From contig NZ_BSSA01000008.1 of NCBI RefSeq assembly GCF_030268885.1, positions 62,001 to 126,000 on the forward strand: DNA of 64,000 nt, read 5' to 3'. This document shows positions 7,068-16,358 of the stretch, in pieces. The notes beneath the pieces were generated by a model. That model was given only the letters and a program-made list of their open reading frames with translations, did not search any database and was not told the DNA's origin. Positions within the stretch are counted from its first letter, which is position 1. Each line of letters opens with the position of its first letter. The DNA is from Kitasatospora phosalacinea (GTDB taxonomy: Bacteria; Actinomycetota; Actinomycetes; Streptomycetales; Streptomycetaceae). Position numbers and translations under genes: made by a program.

Positions 7068-7988
7068 TCAGGAACCGGCCTGGGCGCTCTTCATGATCTC
7101 CGCGAAGTCGACGGTGTCGCTCGCGCTCGGGGCGCTGGTGGTGACCGAGGAGCCGTAGTCGGTGTAGAGCGCGGTGGAGACGACCTTGCCGACCTTGCTG
7201 TCGAAGGCCTCGACCTTCTTGACCAGCAGGTTGTCGGTGCTGATCCAGACCTCGATGTGCTCGGTGGTGATGCCGGACGCGGTGAACTGCTTCTGCAGGG
7301 CGTCGGTCTGGTCCTGGGTGAGGCCCTTGCTCGCGGCCTGGGCGAGGTCGGCCGCGGCGAGGTCGCCCTCGTACTTGGTGGACTTGACGCCGCCCACGGT
7401 CTCGGTGCCGGTCTTCTCGACCTTGCCGGAGGCGATCAGGGCGCGCACCGAGGAGATCGGGTCGGCGTTCTGCAGCTGGTTCTTGAGGCTGTCGCCGGCC
7501 GCGCCCATCAGCTTGGCGAGGTCCGCGTAGCCGTACTTGATCCAGTGGGCGCCGCCGAGCTGGCCGGCCATCCCCTCGCCCATGTTGATGTACATCGCGT
7601 CGCTGAGGTAGCGGGCGGTGATGCTGCCGTCGCCGCCGGCCTGGCTGATGGACTCCGCCATCGCGCCGCCGACGTTGCCGCTGACCTCGCCCTGGAGGCC
7701 GTTCTCCCAGGAGATGGCGCCCTTCATCACGGTCTTCGAGGCGCCCATCTCGGTGGTGGCCTCGACCTTGGCGGACTTGGCGGCGCTGGTCTTCTCCCCC
7801 ACCAGCTTGAGCAGCGCGGCGGGGTCGAGGGCGGCGGCCTGGGCGTCGGGCGCGGAGCTGCCGCCGCCGGTGCCACCGGTGCTGGACGACGCGTGGGAGC
7901 CGTCACCGCCCTTGCTGGCGCAGCCCGTCGCGGTGAGGGCGAGCACGACCGCGGTCGCGGCGAGGAAGGTACGTCCGGTCTTGCGCAT
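7068..7988 (-). CDS. LolA/LppX-like lipoprotein
   Basis: A 306-residue exported lipoprotein. The signal peptide ends in the lipobox LTATGC with the acylated Cys at residue 23, followed by a Gly/Ser-rich tether to about residue 50. The mature part resembles the LolA/LppX/LprG-like fold used by actinobacteria to bind lipids or lipidated proteins at the cell surface. It shows beta-strand repeats such as GGVKSTKYEGDL and IEVWISTDNLLVKKVEAFD, and the latter segment is typical of the family. A GGGGGAG ribosome-binding site precedes the ATG. No partner gene is adjacent. Fold assignment is by pattern; the ligand is unknown. Confidence 0.78.
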   Translation of the reverse strand: MRKTGRTFLAATAVVLALTATGCASKGGDGSHASSSTGGTGGGSSAPDAQAAALDPAALLKLVGEKTSAAKSAKVEATTEMGASKTVMKGAISWENGLQGEVSGNVGGAMAESISQAGGDGSITARYLSDAMYINMGEGMAGQLGGAHWIKYGYADLAKLMGAAGDSLKNQLQNADPISSVRALIASGKVEKTGTETVGGVKSTKYEGDLAAADLAQAASKGLTQDQTDALQKQFTASGITTEHIEVWISTDNLLVKKVEAFDSKVGKVVSTALYTDYGSSVTTSAPSASDTVDFAEIMKSAQAGS

Positions 7989-8328
7989 GTGGTTCTTCTC
8001 CCCCTGGGGAACGTCCCGGTGCGGTGTCTCCGCCGCCGGGTGGCGTCGGGGCCGGTGATCTCCCGGGCCCGGACGGTCTGGTCGGGTCTGGTCGTCTCGG
8101 TCGGCGGACGAGGGGGCCGTTCCGGCGGCCGCGACCCGGGCGTGCGCCGGATCACCCCTCTCGTGACCGTTCTCATGCTTCTTTCATACTTCGTGCCGGA
8201 CTCTAGCCGATGCCCGCGACAGCCGGGCAACGGAACGGCTCCCGTTCGGTGCCAACCCGTCGACAACGACCGGAAGCCGTCCGCACCGGGCCGGAAGCCG
8301 CGGAATTCCGGTTGCCCCGCCGACGAGA
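7989..8328. other. Divergent intergenic region, 340 bases
   Basis: This region separates the lipoprotein gene and the helical-repeat protein gene, which point away from each other, so it must hold both promoters. An AT-richer patch (about 8165-8205, containing CATGCTTCTTTCATACTTC) is the likely promoter core. I could not assign the -35/-10 pairs with confidence and see no gene. Confidence 0.4.
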
Positions 8329-11300
8329 ATGACCGGTATGCCGCACGTCGACACCACCGCCCTGCTCACCGCGATGGACGCCCTCCCGCTCCACGGACGC
8401 GAGGCGCTGTTCGCCCGCACCGTCCGCGCCGCCGCGCCCGCCGAAGTGGACGCGCTGATCGGCGAGTTGACGGACCGCGGCCGGTACGGGCGGCGGCTGG
8501 CCGCGTTCGCCGCGGTGCTCGCCGCCCGGGCCGACCTGCTCGGCGTCCTGCTGACCGACCCGGACCGGGTGGTGCGCGGCCGGGCGGTCGACGCGCTGCG
8601 CACCGTGCCGGAGCTGGCGTCGGCCGTGCCGGACGCCTACCGGCGGGCGCCGCACGCCGTCCGGCAGGAGCTGCGCGCGGCGGTGGCGCGCGGGCGGTGC
8701 GCGGAACTCGCCGCCCGACTGCTGCCGGTGGCCCGCGCGCACGGCGGCGAGGCGGAGGCGGCGACGCTGCTGCCGGCCTGCCCGCCCGAGGTGGTGGCCG
8801 CCGAACTGCCGGGCCTGGCCGTGCCGTGGGACGCCTGGTGGGCCCTGGGCTCCCGGCACCCCGACGCGGTGCTCGACCACGTCGGACGCGAACTCGCCGC
8901 CCGCCCGGCCGGTGCGGCCGCCGACCGGTGGGGCACGCTGAACCTCTCCCTGGCGCCCGTGCTGCCGCTGCGCCCGGCCCGGGTGCTCGACCTGCTGGAG
9001 CACCACCCGGGCCGGAGCGCGCCGTCGTGGGCCCTGGAGGGCTTCGGCCACCTGCTGGCCGTCGACGCCGAGCGCGCCACCGCCTGGCTGGCCGCCCCCG
9101 AGCGGCCGCTCTCGCGCCGGGAGCAGCCGCCCAGCCGCACCGCGCTCGACCGGCTCGTCCGGGCCGACCCGCCGTCGCTGACCGCCCTGGGGCGCCGCTG
9201 GCTCCCGGAGCCGCGCCTGTTCGCCCCGCTGCTGCGGGCCGTCCCGCCCGCGCGGCGCGCCGCGTTCCTGGACGCCGCCGCCGACGGGCAGCCGCTGGAC
9301 GCCACCCGGCTGACCGAGCCGGTGCTGCGGCTGCTGCCGCGCGAGCGGCGCTGGCAGGAGGCCCGCAGGCTGCGCGCCGAGCAGGCCGCCAAGGGGGTGT
9401 CCGGACACCAACTGCTCTGGCTGACCGCCCTGGTGGAGCCCGAGGAGGCGCGGGCCGAACTGCTGGGGCGCACCCGGCTGCCGCAGGCCGCCGACCGCGC
9501 CGAGGCCTGGCGGCGCCTGGTGCAGGCGGCGGCCGCCGACCGGCGCCCGGCGGCCCCCGCCGTCCTGCTGGCCGACCTCGGCCGCCTGCGCAACGAGCAG
9601 GACCCGGTCCGGGAGGCCGCGCTGAGCGCGCTCGCCGCCTTCCCCGCCCACCGCTTCACCGACGCGCACGCCGAGCCGCTCACCGCGCTGGCCGCCACCG
9701 CGCTCGACGCCCGCGACTGCTCCCCCGGCAGCCGCGGCGCCCTGGCCGCCCTGGCCGTGGCCGTCCTGGCCGCCGGGGCCGGGCCCGCGCTGACCGCGTT
9801 CGCCTGCTCGACGCTCGGCCGACTCGCCGACCGGGCGGGGGAGTTCCCGCTGCCCGCCCGGGTCGGACGCCTGCGCCCCGACCGGCAGCGGCAGGTGCTG
9901 GAGGCGCTGCGCCCCCGGCTCGACGCGGAACGCCGAACCGGCGGCGCCGCGCTGCTGTTCGCCCTGGTCCGCGCCCTGGACGGGCGGGCCGGGCGGCTGC
10001 CGGAACTCGACGAACGCCTGGCCGAGGCCGCCCGCGACCCCCGGGAGCGGACCGCCGCCGAGGCCCTGGAGCTGTGGCTGCGGCCGCGCGCCGGGCGCAC
10101 CGGGAAGGTGCTGGCCGCGCTCGCCCACGACCCGTCCGCCGTGTTCTGCGCCCCCGTGCTGCGGCACGCCGCCCTGGCCCGCACCGACCTGCTGGACCGG
10201 GCGCTGGCCGAACGGCCGCCCGCCGGGAGGTTCCTGCGCCCCGGCGACCCCCGCCCGCTGCCGCCCGCCCACGACCCCACCCGCTGGACGCCCCGCCAGG
10301 TGGAGCGGGCCGCCGCACTGTGCGCGCGGGCCGCCGCCGACCCCGCGCTGCCCGAGGAGCAGCGGGCCGCCGCGGTCGCACGGGCCGCCCTCCTGCTCGA
10401 ACCCGGCGCCGCCGTGGTGCGCCGCCACCTCGACGCCCCGCAGCCGCTGCTCGCCGACACCGCCCTGGCCGCGCTGGTCCGGACGTCCGACCCGGCCGCC
10501 GTGCTGCCCGAACTGCTGGCGCACGCCGGGGGCGACCGGGCGAAGGTCGCGGTGTACGCCGCCGGGCGGGCCGCCCGGCGCACCGCCCCGGATCAACTCG
10601 CCGAACTCCTGGGCGAGTTGGCCGTCCGCACCGAGGGCACCAAGGTCACCGCCCGCAAGGAGGCCGTCCGGCTGGCCGCGGCGCTGCTGCCGCCCGCCCG
10701 GGCCGCCGGGGTGCTGACCGCCGCCTTCCACGCGCCCGGGCAGCACCCCGACGTCCGGGCCGCCGCGACCGCCCACTGCCGGGGCCTGCTGGACGCCGAA
10801 CCGCTCTGGACGCTGCTCGCCGAGGCCGCCGCCGCGCCCGGAGCGCCGCTGCGCCGGGCCGTCGCCGGGCAGCCGCCGCACCTGCTGCCGGAGCGCCACC
10901 GGGCCCGCTACGCCCGGCTGGTGGCCGCGGTCGCCGCCGGCGCGGACGCCGACCCGGAGGCCACCCGGACGGCGCTCAAGGCGCTGCCCGAGTGGGCCCG
11001 GTACGCGCCGGAGGTCGCCGAGGTGCTGCCCGCCGCGGCCACCGACCTCGACAACCGCACCACCTGGCGGACCGCCTCGCTCGCCCTGCGCGCCCTGGCC
11101 GTCTCCGAGCTGCCCCACCCGACCGGCGGCGCCGCGCCCGGCAGCCTGCTCCACCGGGCGCTGGCCGCGCTGCTGGCCGCCGGGCCCGGGAGCGCGCCGC
11201 CCTCGGTGGCCCGCGACCAGCCGGTCCGGCAGCGGATCGAGGCACTCACCGCCGTCCCGGCCGTCCTGCGCCACCGGGAGGTCCGGCTCGCACTGGCCGA

Positions 11301-11703
11301 ACACCTGCGCCCGCACGAGGAGTTGCTCGACCTGCGGGCGACCCTGCTGGCCCGGGCCGCGGACCCGGCCGGGCCCGGCTTCGGGGCCGACGTCGCCCGG
11401 CTGGCCGGGGCGCTCGCCGACCACCCGGTGTCGGCGGCCCGGCTGGCCACCCGGCTGGCCGGGGCCGTCGCGGGCACCTCCACGCTGCCGACCGCCGCCG
11501 ACACCGCCGCCCCCGGCGCGCTGCTGGACCTGCTGCCCGGCCGCGGCCCCGCCCTCGGCCTGTTCGCCACCGCCCTCGCCGAGCAGCTCGGCACCCGCTG
11601 CGCCTGGACCGGCCGCTGGCTGCCGCTGCTGGCGGCGCTGCGCGCCCACCCCGACGCCGAGGTCCGCTCCGCGGCCCGGGCGGTGGTCGTCGCACCGGAG
11701 TGA
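8329..11703 (+). CDS. Giant HEAT/ARM-like helical-repeat protein
   Basis: A 1124-residue protein made almost entirely of Ala/Leu/Arg-rich amphipathic helices, with no signal peptide or membrane segment. Recurrent units of about 30-40 residues, such as ADPALPEEQRAAAVARAALLLEPGAA and LADTALAALVRTSDPAAVLPELLAHAG, look like HEAT or ARM repeats. These form a solenoid scaffold for protein or nucleic-acid binding. No catalytic motif is visible. Two starts nine bases apart are possible (8329 and 8338), and neither has a clear ribosome-binding site. It is monocistronic. A role cannot be assigned; large proteins of this kind are common and uncharacterised in Streptomyces. Confidence 0.75.
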   Translation: MTGMPHVDTTALLTAMDALPLHGREALFARTVRAAAPAEVDALIGELTDRGRYGRRLAAFAAVLAARADLLGVLLTDPDRVVRGRAVDALRTVPELASAVPDAYRRAPHAVRQELRAAVARGRCAELAARLLPVARAHGGEAEAATLLPACPPEVVAAELPGLAVPWDAWWALGSRHPDAVLDHVGRELAARPAGAAADRWGTLNLSLAPVLPLRPARVLDLLEHHPGRSAPSWALEGFGHLLAVDAERATAWLAAPERPLSRREQPPSRTALDRLVRADPPSLTALGRRWLPEPRLFAPLLRAVPPARRAAFLDAAADGQPLDATRLTEPVLRLLPRERRWQEARRLRAEQAAKGVSGHQLLWLTALVEPEEARAELLGRTRLPQAADRAEAWRRLVQAAAADRRPAAPAVLLADLGRLRNEQDPVREAALSALAAFPAHRFTDAHAEPLTALAATALDARDCSPGSRGALAALAVAVLAAGAGPALTAFACSTLGRLADRAGEFPLPARVGRLRPDRQRQVLEALRPRLDAERRTGGAALLFALVRALDGRAGRLPELDERLAEAARDPRERTAAEALELWLRPRAGRTGKVLAALAHDPSAVFCAPVLRHAALARTDLLDRALAERPPAGRFLRPGDPRPLPPAHDPTRWTPRQVERAAALCARAAADPALPEEQRAAAVARAALLLEPGAAVVRRHLDAPQPLLADTALAALVRTSDPAAVLPELLAHAGGDRAKVAVYAAGRAARRTAPDQLAELLGELAVRTEGTKVTARKEAVRLAAALLPPARAAGVLTAAFHAPGQHPDVRAAATAHCRGLLDAEPLWTLLAEAAAAPGAPLRRAVAGQPPHLLPERHRARYARLVAAVAAGADADPEATRTALKALPEWARYAPEVAEVLPAAATDLDNRTTWRTASLALRALAVSELPHPTGGAAPGSLLHRALAALLAAGPGSAPPSVARDQPVRQRIEALTAVPAVLRHREVRLALAEHLRPHEELLDLRATLLARAADPAGPGFGADVARLAGALADHPVSAARLATRLAGAVAGTSTLPTAADTAAPGALLDLLPGRGPALGLFATALAEQLGTRCAWTGRWLPLLAALRAHPDAEVRSAARAVVVAPE

Positions 11704-11821
11704 GGACACCTGACGTCCGCTCAGATGAACGCCCGGAGCGCCGAGTTGACGGGAGGCCACGGGAGGGTGAGGTTTCGTCCGCTCCGTTGACCGTCCGGGC
11801 CCGTTCGGGACCGTCCGGGAC

Positions 11822-11827
11822 TACGAT
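11822..11827 (+). promoter_or_regulatory. -10 box of the leaderless Nudix gene
   Basis: TACGAT ends 6 bases before the ATG at 11834, and there is no Shine-Dalgarno sequence, indicating a leaderless message. Confidence 0.5.
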
Positions 11828-11833
11828 CGATCG

Positions 11834-12397
11834 ATGACGGACACCACACGCAGAGCGAGCGACAGCACCGAACTGGCGGCCCGGTACCCGGCCCTGCACG
11901 CGCCGCAGCGCTGGGAGTGGGGCGGCATCGACGCCCAGTTCAGCACCGAGCAGCCACCCGACGAACTGGTCACCAACATCCACCTGGTCGGCTTCGCCGA
12001 GGGCCGCGTCGTCCTGTGCCGGGACGTCCGCGGCCACTGGTTCCTCCCCGGCGGCACCCGCGAGGCCGCCGAGAGCATCGAGTCCTGCCTGCAGCGCGAA
12101 CTGCGCGAGGAGGCCGGCGCCCGCCTGCTCTCCCCGCCCACCTGGATCGGCCACCACCTCGCCGTCTCCGAAGGCCCCACGCCCTACCGCCCCTGGCAGC
12201 CCCACCCGGTCAAGGCCTGGCTCTGGGGCTGGGCCGACGTCCTGGTCGACTCCGCCCCCACCAACCCCGACGACGGGGAGCAGGTCGTCGAGGTCCGCCC
12301 CGTCCCCCCGGAGGAGGCCCAGCGCCTGCTCGCCCAGTACCGCGAACCCTGGTGGCCCGAGCTCGTCGCCCTGGCCGTCGAGTCCCGCACCGGCTGA
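11834..12397 (+). CDS. Nudix hydrolase
   Basis: A 187-residue Nudix-fold pyrophosphohydrolase, which cleaves a nucleoside diphosphate linked to some moiety X using Mg2+. The Nudix box (G-x5-E-x7-R-E-U-x-E-E-x-G) is visible as GGTREAAESIESCLQRELREEAG at about residues 73-95, read here in two parts: GGTREAAESIESC and LQRELREEAG. It contains the catalytic R-E-L-R-E-E core. The N-terminal 50 residues (RWEWGGIDAQFS) are an extension seen in some actinobacterial members. The start is supported by a leaderless-type -10. Substrate unknown. It ends at a terminator shared with the convergent tex gene. Confidence 0.88.
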   Translation: MTDTTRRASDSTELAARYPALHAPQRWEWGGIDAQFSTEQPPDELVTNIHLVGFAEGRVVLCRDVRGHWFLPGGTREAAESIESCLQRELREEAGARLLSPPTWIGHHLAVSEGPTPYRPWQPHPVKAWLWGWADVLVDSAPTNPDDGEQVVEVRPVPPEEAQRLLAQYREPWWPELVALAVESRTG

Positions 12398-12422
12398 GGG
12401 GCGGCCGGCCCGACCGCCCCTC
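12396..12422. terminator. Bidirectional terminator overlapping the Nudix stop codon
   Basis: GAGGGGCGG (12396-12404) pairs with CCGCCCCTC (12414-12422). The left arm includes the last two bases of the Nudix stop codon. The convergent tex gene ends 9 bases further on. Confidence 0.65.
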
Positions 12423-12430
12423 GGGGTGCG

Positions 12431-14758
12431 CTACTTGCCCAGGCCCGCGCGGCGGAGGGCGTCGGCCATGGCGGAGTTGGCGGGGGCGGCCGGCGGGTTG
12501 GGGTTCGGGCGGCGGTCCTGGCGCGGGGGGCGGGAGTCGCGGCGGGGGGACCGGTCGCGGCGGTTGCCGTCGCCGGGGGCGGTGTCGTCGTCGAGGCGCA
12601 GGGTGAGGCCGATCCGCTTGCGCTGGACGTCGACGGAGGTGACCTTGGCGCGGACGATGTCGCCGGGCTTGACCACCTCGCGCGGGTCCTTGACGAAGTT
12701 CTTCGACAGCGCGGAGACGTGCACCAGGCCGTCCTGGTGGACGCCGACGTCGACGAAGGCGCCGAACGCGGCGACGTTGGTGACCACGCCCTCCAGGACC
12801 ATGCCGACCTCCAGGTCGGAGATCTTCTCGACGCCCTCCTTGAAGGTGGCGGTCCGGAAGGCGGGTCGCGGGTCGCGGCCGGGCTTGTCGAGCTCGCCGA
12901 GGATGTCGGTGACGGTCGGCACGCCGAAGGTGTCGTCGGCGAAGTCGCCGGGCCGCAGCGAGCGCAGCACCGCGCCGTTGCCGATCAGTTCGCGCAGCTG
13001 CCCGCCGGTGGCGGCGAGGATGCGGCGGACCACGGGGTACGCCTCGGGGTGGACGGCCGAGGCGTCCAGCGGGTCGTCGCCGTCGGGGATGCGCAGGAAG
13101 CCCGCGCACTGCTCGAAGGCCTTGGGGCCGAGCCGGGCGACGTCCTTGAGCGCCTTGCGGGTGCGGAACGGGCCGTTGGCGTCGCGGTGGGCGACGATGT
13201 TGTCGGCGAGGGTGCCGGTGATGCCGGAGACCCGGGTGAGCAGCGGCGCGGAGGCGGTGTTGACGTCGACGCCGACGGCGTTGACGCAGTCCTCGACCAC
13301 GGCGTCCAGCGAGCGGGAGAGCTTGAGCTCGCTCAGGTCGTGCTGGTACTGGCCGACGCCGATCGACTTGGGGTCGATCTTGACGAGTTCGGCCAGCGGG
13401 TCCTGCAGGCGGCGGGCGATGGAGACGGCGCCGCGGATCGACACGTCGAGGCCGGGCAGCTCCTGGGCGGCGAACGCGGAGGCGGAGTAGACGGAGGCGC
13501 CGGCCTCGCTGACCATCACCTTGGTGAGGCCGAGCTCGGGGTGGCGCCCGATCAGGTCCGCGGCGAGCCGGTCGGTCTCCCGGGAGGCGGTGCCGTTGCC
13601 GATCGCGACCAGGTCGACCTCGTGCTCACGGGCCAGCCGGGCCAGGGTGGCGAGCGCGGCGTCCCACTTGTTGGCGGGCTGGTGCGGGTAGATCGTCTCG
13701 TGCGCGACGACCTTGCCGGTGGCGTCGACCACGGCGACCTTGACGCCGGTGCGGAAGCCCGGGTCGAGGCCCATGGTGGCGCGCGTCCCCGCGGGGGCGG
13801 CCAGCAGCAGGTCGCGCAGGTTGGCGGCGAAGACCCGCACCGCCTCCTCCTCGGCCTCGGCGCGCAGCCGGGTGCGCAGGTCGATGCCGAGCCGGACGAG
13901 GATGCGGGTGCGCCAGGCCCAGCGGACGGTGTCGGTGAGCCACCTGTCGGCGGGGCGGCCGCGGTCGGCGATGCCGAAGCGGGCGGCGATCCGCTGCTCG
14001 TAGTCGCTCGCGCCGGGCAGGTCGGCCTCCTGCTCGCCGTCGTACGGGGAGAGTTCGAGGTCGAGGACCTCCTCCTTCTCGCCGCGCAGCATGGCCAGGA
14101 TGCGGTGCGAGGGCAGCTTGGTGTAGGGCTCGGCGAAGTCGAAGTAGTCGGCGAACTTGGCGCCGTCCTGCTCCTTGCCCTCGCGGACCTTGGCGACCAG
14201 CCGTCCGCGCGTCCACATCCGCTCGCGCAGCGAGCCGACCAGGTCGGCGTCCTCGCCGAAGCGCTCGACCAGGACGGCACGGGCGCCCTCCAGGGCGGCG
14301 GGCACGTCGGCGACCTGCTCGTTCAGGTACGTCGCGGCGAGGGCGGCCGGGTCCTGCTGCGGGTCGGCGAGCAGGGTGTCGGCGAGCGGTTCGAGCCCGG
14401 CCTCGCGGGCGATCTGCGCCTTGGTGCGCCGCTTGGGCTTGTACGGGAGGTAGATGTCCTCCAGCCGGGCCTTGGAGTCGGCGGCGAGGATCTGCGCACG
14501 CAGCGCGTCGTCCAGCTTGCCCTGGGCCTCGACGGACTCCAGGACGGCGGTGCGGCGCTCCTCCAGCTCGCGCAGGTACCGCAGCCGCTCCTCCAGGGTG
14601 CGCAGCTGGGTGTCGTCGAGGGCGCCGGTGGCCTCCTTGCGGTACCGGGCGATGAAGGGCACGGTCGCACCGCCGTCGAGCAGGCCGACGGCGGCCTGCA
14701 CCTGGTTCTCGCGGACGCCGAGCTCTTCGGCGATCTTGCGTTCGACGGGCGTGGTCAC
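12431..14758 (-). CDS. tex: Tex-family S1 RNA-binding protein
   Basis: A 775-residue Tex protein, a conserved cytosolic nucleic-acid-binding factor linked to transcription and transcription-coupled processes. Domain order matches the family. An N-terminal helical domain begins near VERKIAEELGVRENQVQAAVGLL, with FIARYRKEATG near residue 40. An RNase H-like YqgF domain near 330-450 starts at MGLDPGFRTGVKVAVVDATG. Helix-hairpin-helix segments lie near 500-560 (VNTASAPLLTRVSGI), and an S1 domain near 640-710 contains GMVLEGVVTNVAAFGAFVDVG. A basic, proline-rich tail of about 55 residues follows. The start is the GTG at 14758, with AAGGGGAG upstream. Confidence 0.93.
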   Translation of the reverse strand: MTTPVERKIAEELGVRENQVQAAVGLLDGGATVPFIARYRKEATGALDDTQLRTLEERLRYLRELEERRTAVLESVEAQGKLDDALRAQILAADSKARLEDIYLPYKPKRRTKAQIAREAGLEPLADTLLADPQQDPAALAATYLNEQVADVPAALEGARAVLVERFGEDADLVGSLRERMWTRGRLVAKVREGKEQDGAKFADYFDFAEPYTKLPSHRILAMLRGEKEEVLDLELSPYDGEQEADLPGASDYEQRIAARFGIADRGRPADRWLTDTVRWAWRTRILVRLGIDLRTRLRAEAEEEAVRVFAANLRDLLLAAPAGTRATMGLDPGFRTGVKVAVVDATGKVVAHETIYPHQPANKWDAALATLARLAREHEVDLVAIGNGTASRETDRLAADLIGRHPELGLTKVMVSEAGASVYSASAFAAQELPGLDVSIRGAVSIARRLQDPLAELVKIDPKSIGVGQYQHDLSELKLSRSLDAVVEDCVNAVGVDVNTASAPLLTRVSGITGTLADNIVAHRDANGPFRTRKALKDVARLGPKAFEQCAGFLRIPDGDDPLDASAVHPEAYPVVRRILAATGGQLRELIGNGAVLRSLRPGDFADDTFGVPTVTDILGELDKPGRDPRPAFRTATFKEGVEKISDLEVGMVLEGVVTNVAAFGAFVDVGVHQDGLVHVSALSKNFVKDPREVVKPGDIVRAKVTSVDVQRKRIGLTLRLDDDTAPGDGNRRDRSPRRDSRPPRQDRRPNPNPPAAPANSAMADALRRAGLGK

Positions 14759-14995
14759 GGTGCCGGTCTCCCCTTCTGACGGTTGCGCGGTTCGCCCGTG
14801 CATTCTGGCAGGTCCGGCCGACGGCGGCCGGTGCTCCGGGTGGCGGCCGGGGCGTGGCGCTTTCCGGGAACGTCCGGGGACACGCGTGGGAGCGGGCGGA
14901 GGGCGTCCGATTCGTCTGATATGAGAGACAAACGACTGTCTGCAGGACAGCATCGGGACGGTCCCCGGGACGGTCCCCCGAGCGCACAGGAGGAC

Positions 14996-16315
14996 ATGGT
15001 GGCGCAGGCCCCCGCCCCGGCCGTCCGGACTCCCGCCCGACCGGTCCGCTGGACCCGCCCCGCCACCTGGCCCCGCGAGGTCCTCGCCCTGGCCGCGTAC
15101 TGGACCGCCAGCCGGGTGCTGATGATCGGCCTGATCCGCTCCGGCCGGACCGAGCCCGCCGTCGAGGTGCACTGGCTCTACCAGGGCTGGTACCGGGTCC
15201 TGCGCACCGGCACCTTCCCGGTCGACGACGTCACCTGGCAGTACCCGCCGGGCGCCGCGCTGCCGATGCTGGCCCCCGGCCTGCTGCCGTTCCTGACGTA
15301 CCTGCAGGCCTTCGTGCTGCTGGTGCTGCTGGCCGACGCCGCCGTGCAGGTCGCCCTGCTGGTGGCCGGGCGCGGGGCGGGGCGCTCCGACCGGGGGGCC
15401 TGGGCCTGGGCGCTGGCCCTGCCGCTGCTGCTCGGCCTGCCGTACGGCCGCTACGACCTGCCCGCCACCGCGCTCGCGGTCGGCGCGCTGCTGCTGCTCC
15501 CGAACCGGCCGAGGACGGCCGGGGTGCTGGCCGGGATCGGCGCGATGGTCAAGGTGTGGCCCGCGCTGACCGTGCTGGGCACCCCGCGCGGCCGCACCAC
15601 CCGGCAGGCCTGGACCGCCGCCGCCGTCTCGGCGCTCGCCCTGCTGCTGGTCTTCGCCGCGCTCTTCGACCACGCCTTCGACTTCCTGCACGCCCAGCGC
15701 GGCCGCGGCGTGGAGATCGAGTCGCTGGGCGGCAGCGTCCTGCAGGTGGCCCGGCAGTTCGGCTGGCCCGGCCGGGTCGAGCAGCACTACGGCTCGATCG
15801 AGTTCCTCGGCCCGTACGTCCACCGGATCTCGCAACTGTCGCTGCTGACGTCCTTCGCCGCGTTCGGCTGGCTGCTGCTGTGGCGCGTCCGGGCCCGGCG
15901 CTGGACGGCCGCCACCCCGTACGACGCGGCGCTCAGCGCGGTGCTGCTGTTCACCGTCACCAGCCGGGTGATCTCCCCGCAGTACCTGGTCTGGCTGATC
16001 GGCCTGGCCGCGGTCTGCCTGAGCGTGGAGTGCACCACCCAGCGGCCGGTGGCGTACCTGCTGCTGCCCGCGATCGGCGTCACCACCGTCGACTACCCGC
16101 TGTTCTTCGACTCGATGCAGGCCGGGGGCTGGTGGCCGACCGGCGTCATCCTGCTCCGCAACGGGCTGCTGCTGGCCGCCACGCTCTGGTCGGCGGCCCG
16201 GCTGTGGCGGGCCACCGTCACCCGCGCCCCCGCGCCGCGCCCAGCCGACGACGCCCCCGGCGCGCCCGGCGACCCGCGGAGCGACCCGGACCCGGACCAC
16301 GTCCCCGCGGCCTGA
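14996..16315 (+). CDS. GT87 (DUF2029) mannosyltransferase-like membrane protein
   Basis: A 439-residue polytopic membrane protein of the GT-C class, close to GT87/DUF2029 polyprenyl-phosphomannose-dependent mannosyltransferases. About 9-11 hydrophobic segments are present. The first extracytoplasmic loop carries WQYPPGAALPMLAPG, matching the family Y-P-P motif, and RVISPQYLVWLIGL in the C-terminal half is also typical. It would add sugars to envelope glycolipids or glycans. AGGAGG at 14988-14993 fits a GTG at 14999 slightly better than the ATG at 14996; the two differ by one codon. It is divergent from tex. The acceptor is unknown. Confidence 0.8.
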   Translation: MVAQAPAPAVRTPARPVRWTRPATWPREVLALAAYWTASRVLMIGLIRSGRTEPAVEVHWLYQGWYRVLRTGTFPVDDVTWQYPPGAALPMLAPGLLPFLTYLQAFVLLVLLADAAVQVALLVAGRGAGRSDRGAWAWALALPLLLGLPYGRYDLPATALAVGALLLLPNRPRTAGVLAGIGAMVKVWPALTVLGTPRGRTTRQAWTAAAVSALALLLVFAALFDHAFDFLHAQRGRGVEIESLGGSVLQVARQFGWPGRVEQHYGSIEFLGPYVHRISQLSLLTSFAAFGWLLLWRVRARRWTAATPYDAALSAVLLFTVTSRVISPQYLVWLIGLAAVCLSVECTTQRPVAYLLLPAIGVTTVDYPLFFDSMQAGGWWPTGVILLRNGLLLAATLWSAARLWRATVTRAPAPRPADDAPGAPGDPRSDPDPDHVPAA

Positions 16316-16346
16316 GCCCGGACCGCTGACGCTCCGTCAGGGGACG

Positions 16347-16352
16347 TACACT
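16347..16352 (+). promoter_or_regulatory. -10 box of the leaderless PPOX gene
   Basis: TACACT ends 6 bases before the ATG at 16359 and no ribosome-binding site is present. Confidence 0.5.
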
Positions 16353-16358
16353 CCCCCA

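Noticed and set aside
8203..11760. Very long minus-strand open frame (1185 codons) antisense to the helical-repeat gene, plus a 1707-codon plus-strand frame from 6714
   Set aside because: Composition is Gly/Arg/Gln-rich without domains, and the frames cross intergenic DNA and terminators. They are by-products of high GC, where stop codons are rare.
12431..16300. A single 1289-codon protein joining tex to upstream sequence
   Set aside because: The part upstream of 14758 is antisense to the GT87 gene and low-complexity; the GTG at 14758 has a proper ribosome-binding site and the normal Tex N-terminus.
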